Shown: positions 8,263 through 18,056 of the stretch, one piece after another
How the letters are laid out: each line of letters starts with the position of its first letter
Position numbering within the stretch: position 1 is the stretch's first letter
Source of the DNA: Flavobacterium muglaense
GTDB lineage: Bacteria > Bacteroidota > Bacteroidia > Flavobacteriales > Flavobacteriaceae
Length of the DNA: 64,000 nucleotides
NCBI RefSeq assembly: GCF_014305155.1
Contig: NZ_JACRUK010000010.1
Location: forward strand, 1 to 64,000
Reading direction: 5' to 3'
The notes under the pieces: model-generated
The model's input: only the letters and a program-made list of their open reading frames with translations
Told to the model about the DNA's origin: nothing
Databases searched by the model: none
Program-made: the position numbers and the translations under genes

Positions 8263-11200
8263 TATTTAATTATAATTTTTCGAATTTCATTTCCTTTTGG
8301 AGTTTCTAGCAATAAAAAGTAGATTCCAGCGGGTAAATTCACATTGTAATCTACGCTATACACATTTGCATTATTAACTTGTTTGTCATTTATTGGTTGT
8401 CCAGAGTTCAAGCTGTAAAGACGTAACGAAATGGCGGCTGGTTCTTGTAATTTTATATCTACAGTAAACGCTCCAGTTGTAGGATTAGGATGCGGTACAA
8501 AATCAATGATAAAAGGAGTCGTTGCATCACCAATATCAGGCAGTAACCTTGCTTCTTCAACAATAATAGGTTTAGTGTAATCTTGCTGACATTCTCCTAG
8601 AAACGAGCGCAATGTTACCTGATACGCACCTGCTTGAACAAACTTAATTGTAATGGTTTCGTTCGTTTTTTTAACTATTTCAGCACCTCTAGGTAAAATC
8701 CATTCTACTGTCGCGCTTATGGGGTTGCTGGTGTTTACCAAAATTATTTCTTCATTGGCAAACGCTTGCGACGTAAGTAAGAATTGAGAATTAATACCAG
8801 CATTGGTTTTAAAGATCTCGATACTGCCCGTGCCCGTACATCCTTGACTATTGGTTACTTTGGCCGTATAAACACCAGCATCAGTCAAGGTTACTTTTGG
8901 GGTGCTACTTATAAAACCATTTGTTGAAGTCCACTGGTATGTTGCTGCAGCATCTGGAATTGTAATGTCTAAATTTTGAAATTGATTGTTGCACAGTGTT
9001 TTATTACTACCCAAGTTCACAACAATCGGACTTGGATTTGTAATTTCATAACGTACTTGAACTTCGCATCCTTTTTGATCTTTTACAGTTGCCGTGTAAA
9101 TACCTGGGCATAGATTGTCTATTGAGGCTGTGTTTTTACCTGTATTCCAATTGATACTGTAGGGAGCTACGCCTCCTGTAAGCGCTAAATCAATTTTTGC
9201 ATTGCAGGCATCGGTACAGTTTAACTGTGTTATTGTTGCTGTTACATCAAGTACTTTTGGCAAAACAACGTTGTAGGTTTGCATAATTTTACAACCATTG
9301 ATATCGGTAATAAATACGAGATAGTTTCCTGGTTTTACGTTGGTAAGATTTGGTGTGGTATCACCTGTGTTCCAACTGTATTTGTAAGGTGAAGTTCCGC
9401 CCTGTGCGTTAGTTGTTATAGTCCAATCGTTTGCCGTTCCGCAGTAAGTGTAGCTACCGTTTAAAGTTGCTGTTAATTGCTGTGGTTGTAGTAATTGGTA
9501 AGTCACACTTTGAGTTGTGTTTCCGTTTTTGTCTGTTACAATTACGAAGTAAGAACCGGCGCTTACTAGGTCTAAATTGATTTGATTGCCTATCGAATTA
9601 GCTTCTCCTTCTTTATACCAAGCATACGTATAGGGAGCCGTACTTGTAAAAGGAACTCCTCCAGTAGCTGTAGCTCTTAAACTTCCGTTCTTGTCATTGT
9701 AGCAAAGAATATTGTTTTGAGTGGTAACGGTCACTGCAAGTACTGGTGGTTGATTTACGGTGTAGGTGCTAGTTACAGTACAGTTTTGTACATCAGTTAT
9801 AACAACAGTATACACTCCAGCAGGAACATTGGTTAAACTACTCGTTGTTGCATTTTGTTTGACTCCATTGGCGTCAAGCCATAGGTAGCTGTAGGGAACT
9901 GTTCCGCCATTTATAGCTAGGATAACCGAGCCATTAGAAAGACCAAAACCTGTAGTCTGAGTTGTAGTGTTGGAAACTATGGTTAATACACTAGGCTGAG
10001 TAATGTCAATTACAATGGTTTTCAAAGAATTATTTTCGTTGTAAGAACATTGATTTCCATCACGTACTTGAATTTGGTACCTGCCTTTCGGTAGGTTGGT
10101 AAAGGTTGTTGTATTTGTTGTTAAAAATGATGTCCAAGCTCCATAAGGATTGTTGTCTATTTTCATTCGATACTCATAAGTTGAGGTTCCGCCTGTAGCT
10201 GTTAATGTAATTGCTCCGTCATTTTTTTCGAAACAACTTACATTATTCATTATGTAAGTAACTGCTACTGCCTGTGGTTGGGTAACGATTAATGTTTCGC
10301 TTTTTTCAGAAATACCATCTGCATTATTAACGATGAGGTAATAAGATCCTGGTGCTACATTAGTAAGTAAAACATTATTTGTACCTATTTTTGTGTTCGT
10401 GATTGCATTGTACCAGGTATAAACATTTCCGCCTACACCGCCTACGGTTATTGCCTCAATTTGGGCGTTGCTATTTCCGTAACAGCTTACTGGGTTTTTT
10501 AATACAATGTTTGCAATCAGTTCTCCAGGATTTGCGAGGTTATAAGTGTTTTTCAAGATACAGCCCAAAGCATCAGTTACCGCAATGGTGTAAATACCAG
10601 CAGGTAAATTGTTAGCAATATTAGTTGTGCTTGATGTTGCCGTTTCTTGAGCAACAATTAGTCCATTGTCATTTGTCCATTTATAACTGTATGGCGCTAC
10701 TCCTCCTTTTATCTTGATGGTAATTGTTCCGTCAGATTGTGTTCCTGAAGGACGTACCAAGCTGATAGCTGTAAAATCATATATTGGCGGTTCAGTGATA
10801 GTGTAGCTTTGCTTTATTGTACAACTGTTTTCATCAGTGATAGTAACAGTATATATACCTGCGGATAAAGCGGTAATGTTTGGAGTGTTTATGCTATTTG
10901 ACCAAGAGTACGTATAATTACCAGTTCCACCAGATACTGTAAGTTCAATACCTCCTGTGCGTTCTCCATAACATAAAACATTTGTTAAGGTTGCATTTGT
11001 AATCTGTAATAAAGGAGGCTCGCTTAAGGTAAAATCTTTTCGTTTACTGATGCCATTGCTATCCGTTACAATTAGATAGTAGCTGCCTGCTTGCCTAGTA
11101 AAACTAGCGATGGATTCCATTTTTACACCGGCGCTGTTGTACCATTTATAATCATATTGAGCTGCTGGTGCTAGGTAACCTCCAGTTGCGTTTGCAGTCA

Positions 11201-14200
11201 AAGTGCCATTTCCACCGTTACAGGCAATAGGTGTTTCGGTAATTGTTAGTTGTATTTCAGGTATTTCATCTACTATAAAAAGTTGCTCAACTGTACAATT
11301 ATTTGTATCTGTTAAGATTAATTTATAAGTGCCTGCAGGGATACCAACAACCGTAGCCGTTGTTTGCGTCAAAGCGGAGTTTGAGCTATCATACCAGGCA
11401 TAGTTATATTGATTTGATCCACCAATGGGAGTTACTGTAATTGAGCCGTTAGACAGTCCATAACCTAATGGTTTTGTTAGGGTGTAATTACTTATTTGTA
11501 GTGGTTGTGCAGGTTCATCAATGACGTAACTGTTAGTTGAACTACAATTGTTTTTGTCTGTAACGGTAACGGTATAAGTGCCTTTGTATAAGTTGTTTAA
11601 AAATGATGTTGTTTTTTGAGGGCCCCAAGAATAGGTGTAATCTCCGCTACCACCCGATACGGCTAATGTAATACTTCCGGTTTGCGCGCCATAACACAAT
11701 ACATTTGTAATGGTTGGTACAACCTTTAGTGGGGTGGGTTGTATAATGGTGAGCTGTGAAGTCCCTTTAATGTTGTTAGCATCCGTAATCGTGAGGCCAT
11801 AGGTTCCTGCTTCTCTATCTTTTAAGTCGAGTTCGCTGCCTAAATTAAGAGTAGGGTTGGCAATTGCGTACCAGTTGTATTGATATGGTTTTACCCCACC
11901 TGTAACATTCGCGTGTAGTATTCCATTAGTATCGTTATAGCATAAATTAAATGCCGTTTGTTCAATTGTAAGTTGAAGCTTTTCTGGTTGTTCAACAAGG
12001 AAGTTTTGTACAAATGAACAGCTGTTTTTGTCTAAAATGGTTAGTTGATAAGAACCTGCATCTAATCCCTGAGCACGGTTGCTTGTAGCAATTACTACAT
12101 CAGAGCCGGTTTTTGTCCATTGGTAAGTATAAGGACTAGTTCCTCCAGTTGCGATCACACTTACTGAGCCATCTGCTGTTTCAAATCCAGAAAGCATTTT
12201 GTTGTCAACAGTTGCTATGCTTAATGGTGCCAAGGGTTGTTTGACTTCTATATTGTTTAATACTACTTGGCACAGGTGCGCATCGGTAACGGTTATGTTG
12301 TAAAACCCAGCCGAAATATCGGTATTGTTTGCTGTTAATTTATTATTGCTCCATGCGTAAGTATATGGAAGAGTTCCGCCTGTAACATTTATGCTTATGC
12401 CTCCGGTCGCGGTGTTGTAACAAAGGGCATCGGTAGTATTTACAGTTTCAATTTGTAGTTTGGTTGGAGCTGCCAACAGTAGCTCTTCAGAGCTTCGTGT
12501 TATGCTGTTGGCATCGGTAATTTGTACTATATACGTTCCAGCAGCTACATTTGTAATCCTAGGTTGTGTAAAAGTCATTGGCGTATAGCTGTTTGAACCA
12601 TCTTTTATAAACCAGGAATAGGTGTAGGGCGGGATACCACCGTTTCCAGTTGCCTTTAAAATACCATCGTTATTATTAAAACAGGAAATAGTATTTTCGA
12701 TACCAATAGCCACAGTCAATAAAGGTGGGGCAATTAGTTTAATTGTCGTACTGGCTGTACAACTTGTATTTATTGTAGTTAAATTATAATTAGCGTCGGT
12801 TACTGTTAGGGTGTATTGACCGTCGCCAATTCCTGTCACAGTAGCGGTAGAGCCAACGATCTTGCCCAAAGTGTCTTTCCATTGGTAATTGTAAGGGGCT
12901 GTGCCTCCTTGCGCAATTGCGGTGGCTTGACCATCTGTAGCCAAATATGCGCTAGGATTTGTTTGACCATTAATAGTGATCGTAAGGGCATTAGCAGGCT
13001 CAGTAATCACTATAGTTTTTACATTTTCACAGTTATTATGGTCCGTTACTTGTAATGTATAGCTGCCGCCTGCTAATCCGTTTACCGTACTAGTATTACC
13101 TTTAGTCAGTCCGTTGCTATCAGTTAGTGCATAAGTATATGGCGGTGTACCTCCTGAGGCAACAATTTTGAGTTCTCCATTTGCCGCTGCTTTGCATAGT
13201 ACATTTGCTTGGGTATAGATGACAACTAATGGAGCAGGTTCGCTGATTGTGAGTATAGACTGGGCTGTAATGTCATAAAAATCTTTAATGATTACTTTAT
13301 ACGTTCCAGCAGAAAGTCCTGTGGCGGTACGATTTTTTTGTCCTATTGTTGCATATACGCCGCCGGTTTCTTTAAACCATTCATAGGTGTAGGGTTCAGA
13401 TGCAAATGGAGTTCCACCTGCACCGGTAGCTGTCAAGGCACCGTTTGACGCATTATAACAAGTTATAGCTTGTTCCTGTATAGTTACTTCGAGCAGTTGT
13501 GGGTCAATTAGGTCAAAGGTTGAGGTAACAGTACAACCGTTTTTATCTTTAGCTGTTAGCGCATATCGGCCCTTTGTAAGATTTGTGATGTCTTTATCTG
13601 TACTATAGACGGTAACATCCGTATCTTTTATCCAGCTGTAAGTATAAGGTGCTGTTCCTCCTTGTGCTGTGGTTGCTATTGCTCCAGTGCTATCGCCAGG
13701 AACGGTAAGCGGTTGAATATTGTTTGTAGTTATTGACAGCGGATCTATTGGTGGATTTTTAAAAATTATTTCGGCAGTAGTAGTACAACCATGATCATCA
13801 GTTACTATTAGGTTATATGTTCCTGCTTGGAGCATAGCTCTATCTTTTGTCCCTGTTGTCGTAAGATCGTTCCATTTGTATGTATAAGGTGCTGTTCCGC
13901 CAGTAACGGTGGTCACTATAGCGCCATTATTACCACCGTAACAAGATATGTCTGTAGTTGTGGTGCTAATAGTTAATGGTGCTAAGGGTTGAGATAAAGG
14001 AAAGCTGGCAGACAACTGAGTGATTTTATTATCATCTGTTACTGCTACTTTGTAGATACCTGCCGGAATGTTTTCTAAAATTTTTGACGTTTTTGAGGCC
14101 AATTCGGTATCCACTCCTCCAATTACTGCATACCATTGATACGTATAGTCAGTTCCGGAAGGACCTCCATTTGGATTGGCTTCTAGTGCGCCTTTTTCTC

Positions 14201-15779
14201 CATAGCAGGCTATGGCTTGTTTTTGGTTTATACTTACTTCTAATAGAGCGGGGTTGTTTAAAGATATAGATTGCGGAATGATAACACAACCATTAGCATC
14301 AGTTGCTTCAAGGGTATAGAATCCTGCTCCAATGCCAGATAATACAAAATGATGAACAGTATTCGTTACCGTTTTTGTAACTGTAGTTGGTACAACAGTG
14401 GTCCCATTTTTCAAAACTGGGGTGTAGTCTATTGTACCGCCGGTGAGGTCAAATTGTATAGAGCCGTCTTTGCTATTGTGCTTTAAAGGGTCCAAAGGGA
14501 TGACTTGACTTATTGTTAACGCTGTTGAAGGTTGACCAATAGTAACATCAACGGATTCATTGTTAGCTGCTGTATGGCCGATACAGTTATTTCCATCACG
14601 TACTTTGATATTGTGTTTCCCCGCCGAAAGCCCACTAATAGTTGGAATTGTTTCATTTGTAAATGATGTCAAAGTACCGCCGTCTAATTGGTACTGATAA
14701 GTGCCCGTACCACCACTAGCAGTTATATTAATCTGGCCGTCGCTACCGCCATAACAGGAAACATTTTTACTATTTGTTGCTGAAAAAATAACAGGTTTAG
14801 GGCTTTCTATGGTAAAGCCATCTTCAGTTCCCTCTAAGCTATCCCAAGTTGGATTTGGTGCGGTAGTATCAATAGTTTGGTACCGTACTTTGTATGTGCC
14901 GGAGGGTATGGCTTTGCTTAGTGGCCAATTATAAGTATAGGTATCGTTCCCATTATCAACTAAGACATTGGTACTGTCTTGGGCATAAAGCGAATATTTA
15001 TTTGGTATAGTGGTAGAATCTGATAGAAAAAACAAACTTGCAACTAATTTTTTACCAGTAGGTAAATTTGGTTTTAATAGCATTTGAAACCCTCCATCTG
15101 ACGAAGTAGAACATTTAGGTTGGGTTGTTATAAAGTCTGTGATTTTTGGTGAGCAAGAGATAATATGATATGTTACGACATTTGTATAATTACTATTATA
15201 ACCTGTTCTAAATTTAACTTGATTTTCTGTAGTTTGACCTAACAAATCAGAAAGGACAAAGGTTGTTACAGGTGTGTTTAAGTTTGAAGGGAAGTCAACC
15301 CATGCAGATCCATCATAACTATATTGCCATTCGTAGCCGAGTTCTAAAGTTATTTCATCAGTTAGACATAATTTGTCATTGGAAAGGGTTGGTTCTGTAA
15401 TGTGCAGTGGGTAAAGTGTTTGCCTAAAGCTACAGCCGCTAAAAGTAAAAGGAAAATTAAAGTTTGCTTTAGTCCTAGTAAATCCTTCGGTATATGTACA
15501 TGGATATGATGTGTTAAAATCTTCTGCATAATTATGTACAGCAGTAGTCACGGTTTCAAAACCATTTGGTATTGAAAAGAAGTCATAATACTCCTTTGAG
15601 ATAGTGCTTGCAGTGGCTTGGTAAGAAATATCTCCTACATATCCGGCTGTACTGCCAATGTTTAAATCTCCGAAATTGGCGTGGCGTATTCCGATTATTT
15701 TTGTTTTTACAAGATATCCATAATCTTGTCCAAATCCTAAAAGCGGTAACAATAATAATATGTAAACTAATTTTTTCAT
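8262..15779 (-). CDS. SprB-repeat giant surface adhesin with T9SS type A sorting domain
   Basis: A 2505-aa protein. The signal peptide is MKKLVYILLLLPLLGFGQ. An N-terminal region of about 330 residues is followed by about 23 SprB-type repeats of roughly 80-85 residues (nt about 14800 to 9030), each with the SGGTGxYTYxW and AGTYTVTVTDxNGC signatures. An Ig-like and a PKD-like segment come next, then a C-terminal sorting domain (PNPTTGAFTVDI, PAGIYFLLLE, KIIIK end). SprB of Flavobacterium johnsoniae is a much larger mobile adhesin used in gliding; this is a smaller relative, not SprB itself. The repeats follow a strict a-b-c order visible in their cysteines (see findings). Genes are tightly packed: 3 nt from the FnIII gene upstream and a 1-nt overlap downstream. 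Function as adhesin or scaffold is inferred from domains. Confidence 0.9.
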   Translation of the reverse strand: MKKLVYILLLLPLLGFGQDYGYLVKTKIIGIRHANFGDLNIGSTAGYVGDISYQATASTISKEYYDFFSIPNGFETVTTAVHNYAEDFNTSYPCTYTEGFTRTKANFNFPFTFSGCSFRQTLYPLHITEPTLSNDKLCLTDEITLELGYEWQYSYDGSAWVDFPSNLNTPVTTFVLSDLLGQTTENQVKFRTGYNSNYTNVVTYHIISCSPKITDFITTQPKCSTSSDGGFQMLLKPNLPTGKKLVASLFFLSDSTTIPNKYSLYAQDSTNVLVDNGNDTYTYNWPLSKAIPSGTYKVRYQTIDTTAPNPTWDSLEGTEDGFTIESPKPVIFSATNSKNVSCYGGSDGQINITASGGTGTYQYQLDGGTLTSFTNETIPTISGLSAGKHNIKVRDGNNCIGHTAANNESVDVTIGQPSTALTISQVIPLDPLKHNSKDGSIQFDLTGGTIDYTPVLKNGTTVVPTTVTKTVTNTVHHFVLSGIGAGFYTLEATDANGCVIIPQSISLNNPALLEVSINQKQAIACYGEKGALEANPNGGPSGTDYTYQWYAVIGGVDTELASKTSKILENIPAGIYKVAVTDDNKITQLSASFPLSQPLAPLTISTTTTDISCYGGNNGAIVTTVTGGTAPYTYKWNDLTTTGTKDRAMLQAGTYNLIVTDDHGCTTTAEIIFKNPPIDPLSITTNNIQPLTVPGDSTGAIATTAQGGTAPYTYSWIKDTDVTVYSTDKDITNLTKGRYALTAKDKNGCTVTSTFDLIDPQLLEVTIQEQAITCYNASNGALTATGAGGTPFASEPYTYEWFKETGGVYATIGQKNRTATGLSAGTYKVIIKDFYDITAQSILTISEPAPLVVIYTQANVLCKAAANGELKIVASGGTPPYTYALTDSNGLTKGNTSTVNGLAGGSYTLQVTDHNNCENVKTIVITEPANALTITINGQTNPSAYLATDGQATAIAQGGTAPYNYQWKDTLGKIVGSTATVTGIGDGQYTLTVTDANYNLTTINTSCTASTTIKLIAPPLLTVAIGIENTISCFNNNDGILKATGNGGIPPYTYSWFIKDGSNSYTPMTFTQPRITNVAAGTYIVQITDANSITRSSEELLLAAPTKLQIETVNTTDALCYNTATGGISINVTGGTLPYTYAWSNNKLTANNTDISAGFYNITVTDAHLCQVVLNNIEVKQPLAPLSIATVDNKMLSGFETADGSVSVIATGGTSPYTYQWTKTGSDVVIATSNRAQGLDAGSYQLTILDKNSCSFVQNFLVEQPEKLQLTIEQTAFNLCYNDTNGILHANVTGGVKPYQYNWYAIANPTLNLGSELDLKDREAGTYGLTITDANNIKGTSQLTIIQPTPLKVVPTITNVLCYGAQTGSITLAVSGGSGDYTYSWGPQKTTSFLNNLYKGTYTVTVTDKNNCSSTNSYVIDEPAQPLQISNYTLTKPLGYGLSNGSITVTPIGGSNQYNYAWYDSSNSALTQTTATVVGIPAGTYKLILTDTNNCTVEQLFIVDEIPEIQLTITETPIACNGGNGTLTANATGGYLAPAAQYDYKWYNSAGVKMESIASFTRQAGSYYLIVTDSNGISKRKDFTLSEPPLLQITNATLTNVLCYGERTGGIELTVSGGTGNYTYSWSNSINTPNITALSAGIYTVTITDENSCTIKQSYTITEPPIYDFTAISLVRPSGTQSDGTITIKIKGGVAPYSYKWTNDNGLIVAQETATSSTTNIANNLPAGIYTIAVTDALGCILKNTYNLANPGELIANIVLKNPVSCYGNSNAQIEAITVGGVGGNVYTWYNAITNTKIGTNNVLLTNVAPGSYYLIVNNADGISEKSETLIVTQPQAVAVTYIMNNVSCFEKNDGAITLTATGGTSTYEYRMKIDNNPYGAWTSFLTTNTTTFTNLPKGRYQIQVRDGNQCSYNENNSLKTIVIDITQPSVLTIVSNTTTQTTGFGLSNGSVILAINGGTVPYSYLWLDANGVKQNATTSSLTNVPAGVYTVVITDVQNCTVTSTYTVNQPPVLAVTVTTQNNILCYNDKNGSLRATATGGVPFTSTAPYTYAWYKEGEANSIGNQINLDLVSAGSYFVIVTDKNGNTTQSVTYQLLQPQQLTATLNGSYTYCGTANDWTITTNAQGGTSPYKYSWNTGDTTPNLTNVKPGNYLVFITDINGCKIMQTYNVVLPKVLDVTATITQLNCTDACNAKIDLALTGGVAPYSINWNTGKNTASIDNLCPGIYTATVKDQKGCEVQVRYEITNPSPIVVNLGSNKTLCNNQFQNLDITIPDAAATYQWTSTNGFISSTPKVTLTDAGVYTAKVTNSQGCTGTGSIEIFKTNAGINSQFLLTSQAFANEEIILVNTSNPISATVEWILPRGAEIVKKTNETITIKFVQAGAYQVTLRSFLGECQQDYTKPIIVEEARLLPDIGDATTPFIIDFVPHPNPTTGAFTVDIKLQEPAAISLRLYSLNSGQPINDKQVNNANVYSVDYNVNLPAGIYFLLLETPKGNEIRKIIIK

Positions 15780-15782
15780 AAC

Positions 15783-17990
15783 TTAATATTTTACATTCAG
15801 TTTAGTGATTTCACTCATGCGTCCATCTTTAAACACCGCTCTAAATAAGTAAGTGTATTCATTATTGGGTTTAACCTGCTCATCAACTATGCGGTTTACG
15901 GTGGGCAATACATTGCGAAACAAGGTGATGGGTTTGTCTTTCTCTCCCTTATAAATAGCTATTTCGGCAACATTTACCTCTTTGTATAGCGACCAGTATA
16001 GTTCAATGTAATGGTTGGTTTTGTCAACAAAACTATTCAAGCCTCTTATGGCAGGCGGCAAGCTTGTTTTAGGAATAATTACGGTTAAGGCTGGCGCTTG
16101 ATCTGATTGTAAGCCACTATCGTCTACTGCCACAATTGTGTAGCTGTATTGATTGCCCTCGACAACTTGATCATCAGTCCAGGTTTCAGTAGGCAGTTTT
16201 TCAGTTTGAGCTGTCTCCGTATTGTTCACCGCTGACTGCTTACTACTTTCCTCCCCCTGCTTACTGCCCCCTGCCGACTGTCCTCTGCTTACTGTCGACT
16301 GCCGACTGCTGACTGTATGCAATAAAACCCAATCGGGACTATTTTCTTCTTTTCTATAGATTTCATGTTTAACTACATCTTCACTAGAGCTGCTTGTCCA
16401 GTCCATAATCACTTTACTATCCTTTATTTGATAGGCTTTAAAAATGGGTTGGGTGGGTTTTATAAAATCGGGCTTTTTTAATTCTAAAATATCTGAGGGC
16501 TCAGACATATTAAAACGTTGGTCAACAGCAACTAGGGTGTAGTACACCTTTGTGTTTAAGTTTTTTACTCCTACACTGTCCAAGTACACCGTTGTTAAAT
16601 GTGGAGAAATTGTTATTTGAGAGTATTCTTCGTTTCTATTGTTTCCTCTAAATATGCGGTATCCTAAAATGTCTTTGTCTTTGTTAGCCTCCCATTGCAA
16701 GCGTACTACACCCAAGCTATCAATAGTCCCTTTAAAACCCATTGGTTTTACTGGCGGAATCGAATCTACGGGTTGTACCAAAGCAGGAAACGAGGTGCGA
16801 TTACTGCCGTTTAGGCCTATGGCTGTTATTGTTAAATAGTTAGTAGGTTGTAGATTGTCATACAATATTTTACGGGCGTTGGGTGGTATGTTTTTAACAA
16901 TTACTTTATAGTCGCCGTTTACTTTGTCAGAACGGTTTAGTTCAAAGCCCTTGATTTCTTTATTGCCTTCTTCTAGGAAATCCCATTCTAATATAATACG
17001 CTTGTCGTCCAAGTAATTCTTGGTAGTAATGTGCGGTACAAAAGCAAGTAATTTTTCGCCTTTACCAAATACTATAGCAGAGGCTGGGCTTGTTTCTCCA
17101 AAAATGGTTTTACCTAGGATGCGATAGTGATAGGTTTGACCGTTACTAATAGAGTCAATATAAAACATACGTTTGGCATCTGATTTGTCACTATTGTTTA
17201 AAGTGGTTATAGGTAAATCATTGAGTCTTTTAAATGTAATACCATCATCAGATCGTTCTATAAAATAGCTGTTGTACAATTGTTTGTGGATGGCGTAGTT
17301 CCAGCTTAACATTGTTTTTCCTTCCAGGAAAGTCCCAGATAAATCAAGTGGTTTAGGCAGTGCTTCATAATCTTGCATTCCAATAAAAACTCCACCGTCC
17401 TTAATAAGCAGTTCAGTCTGGGGTACTAATGAGGTTAGTTTATAAACATATTTCTCATTAGCATTTACCTCTGTGTCTATATAGCCTAATCCTGCCATTT
17501 GTGCCGTTTCAAAGTCTTGATCTGTGGCATATAATCCCCAAGTAAAACGTTGTTCTTGCTCTTCGGATAGATTAATGATGGATTGAAGATCTTTAATACC
17601 ACCCAATTCAAACTTTTCACCATATAAGGACTGTCCCATTACAGCAGCATTGTCATTGGTCTCGATTATTTTTGCCCATTGGTCTAAAGGTTTCGGTTTA
17701 AAGATTCCAAGTTTTTTTTCAATAGGCTGCGCCAAAGTTATTTTATTCCGTATGATGGTGTAACGCTTTAGTTCATAACCGTAACTATTTAATTTTCGCC
17801 AAGCTTTGGCCGTAGTAACAGCCCAACGCAACATGATTTTCCCGTCTTGTTTAGGTCTTGCTGTTACCATAATTTGAGGTTCTGGAGCGCTAAGAGAATC
17901 TTTTTGCTGCGCATCAACTCCTGTTGCAATAAAACAAAATGCAAGGATTAGTAGAACTAATAGGCTTCTGTTTCTTTTATTTAAATTCAT
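15783..17990 (-). CDS. Secreted protein with about six fibronectin type III domains
   Basis: A 735-aa protein with signal peptide (LLVLLILAFCFIATGVDAQ). About six FnIII-like domains follow, recognisable by LxWxx strands and YxYxI/V strands: roughly residues 35-190, 215-310, 315-405, 410-505, 510-640 and 645-735. No sorting domain or lipobox is seen, so it may stay periplasmic or associate with the outer-membrane partners encoded next to it. Oddity: about 40 residues rich in Ser, Gln and Gly (from SSRQSTVSRGQ to TEKLPT) interrupt the fifth domain. They are encoded by heptamer repeats at 16189-16320 and look like an in-frame insertion. The stop lies 3 nt before the SprB-type gene. Specific role unknown. 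Confidence 0.8.
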   Translation of the reverse strand: MNLNKRNRSLLVLLILAFCFIATGVDAQQKDSLSAPEPQIMVTARPKQDGKIMLRWAVTTAKAWRKLNSYGYELKRYTIIRNKITLAQPIEKKLGIFKPKPLDQWAKIIETNDNAAVMGQSLYGEKFELGGIKDLQSIINLSEEQEQRFTWGLYATDQDFETAQMAGLGYIDTEVNANEKYVYKLTSLVPQTELLIKDGGVFIGMQDYEALPKPLDLSGTFLEGKTMLSWNYAIHKQLYNSYFIERSDDGITFKRLNDLPITTLNNSDKSDAKRMFYIDSISNGQTYHYRILGKTIFGETSPASAIVFGKGEKLLAFVPHITTKNYLDDKRIILEWDFLEEGNKEIKGFELNRSDKVNGDYKVIVKNIPPNARKILYDNLQPTNYLTITAIGLNGSNRTSFPALVQPVDSIPPVKPMGFKGTIDSLGVVRLQWEANKDKDILGYRIFRGNNRNEEYSQITISPHLTTVYLDSVGVKNLNTKVYYTLVAVDQRFNMSEPSDILELKKPDFIKPTQPIFKAYQIKDSKVIMDWTSSSSEDVVKHEIYRKEENSPDWVLLHTVSSRQSTVSRGQSAGGSKQGEESSKQSAVNNTETAQTEKLPTETWTDDQVVEGNQYSYTIVAVDDSGLQSDQAPALTVIIPKTSLPPAIRGLNSFVDKTNHYIELYWSLYKEVNVAEIAIYKGEKDKPITLFRNVLPTVNRIVDEQVKPNNEYTYLFRAVFKDGRMSEITKLNVKY
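16189..16320 (-). repeat. Inverted heptameric repeat arrays inside the FnIII gene
   Basis: Two to three units read GTAGGCA-like on the plus strand (16189-16209). After a spacer, fourteen in-phase units read TGCNNAC-like on the plus strand (16223-16320), that is GTNNGCA on the coding strand. The head-to-head layout is the same as the two tracts bracketing the four-helix-bundle gene, but without a gene between them. The host reading frame stays open. Confidence 0.85.
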
Positions 17991-18038
17991 ATTATAATGA
18001 GTTTGCTTCTTTGTTTTAACTTTTTTTGTGATCCACTT

Positions 18039-18055
18039 TGTCTCTTATACACATC
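18039..18055 (-). other. 17-bp exact match to the Tn5 mosaic end / Nextera adapter
   Basis: The plus strand reads TGTCTCTTATACACATC, identical to 17 of the 19 bases of the hyperactive Tn5 mosaic end used in Nextera libraries; only the two outermost bases differ. It lies one base after the stop codon of the 1609-aa gene. A chance match of this length in 64 kb is very unlikely. Either a library-adapter remnant entered the assembly or this is a coincidence; the flanks show no Tn5 genes. Confidence 0.6.
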
Positions 18056-18056
18056 C

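Noticed and set aside
12816-14269. Short plus-strand frames opposite the SprB-repeat gene
   Set aside because: They recur with the repeats and reflect the complementary strand of repetitive coding DNA.
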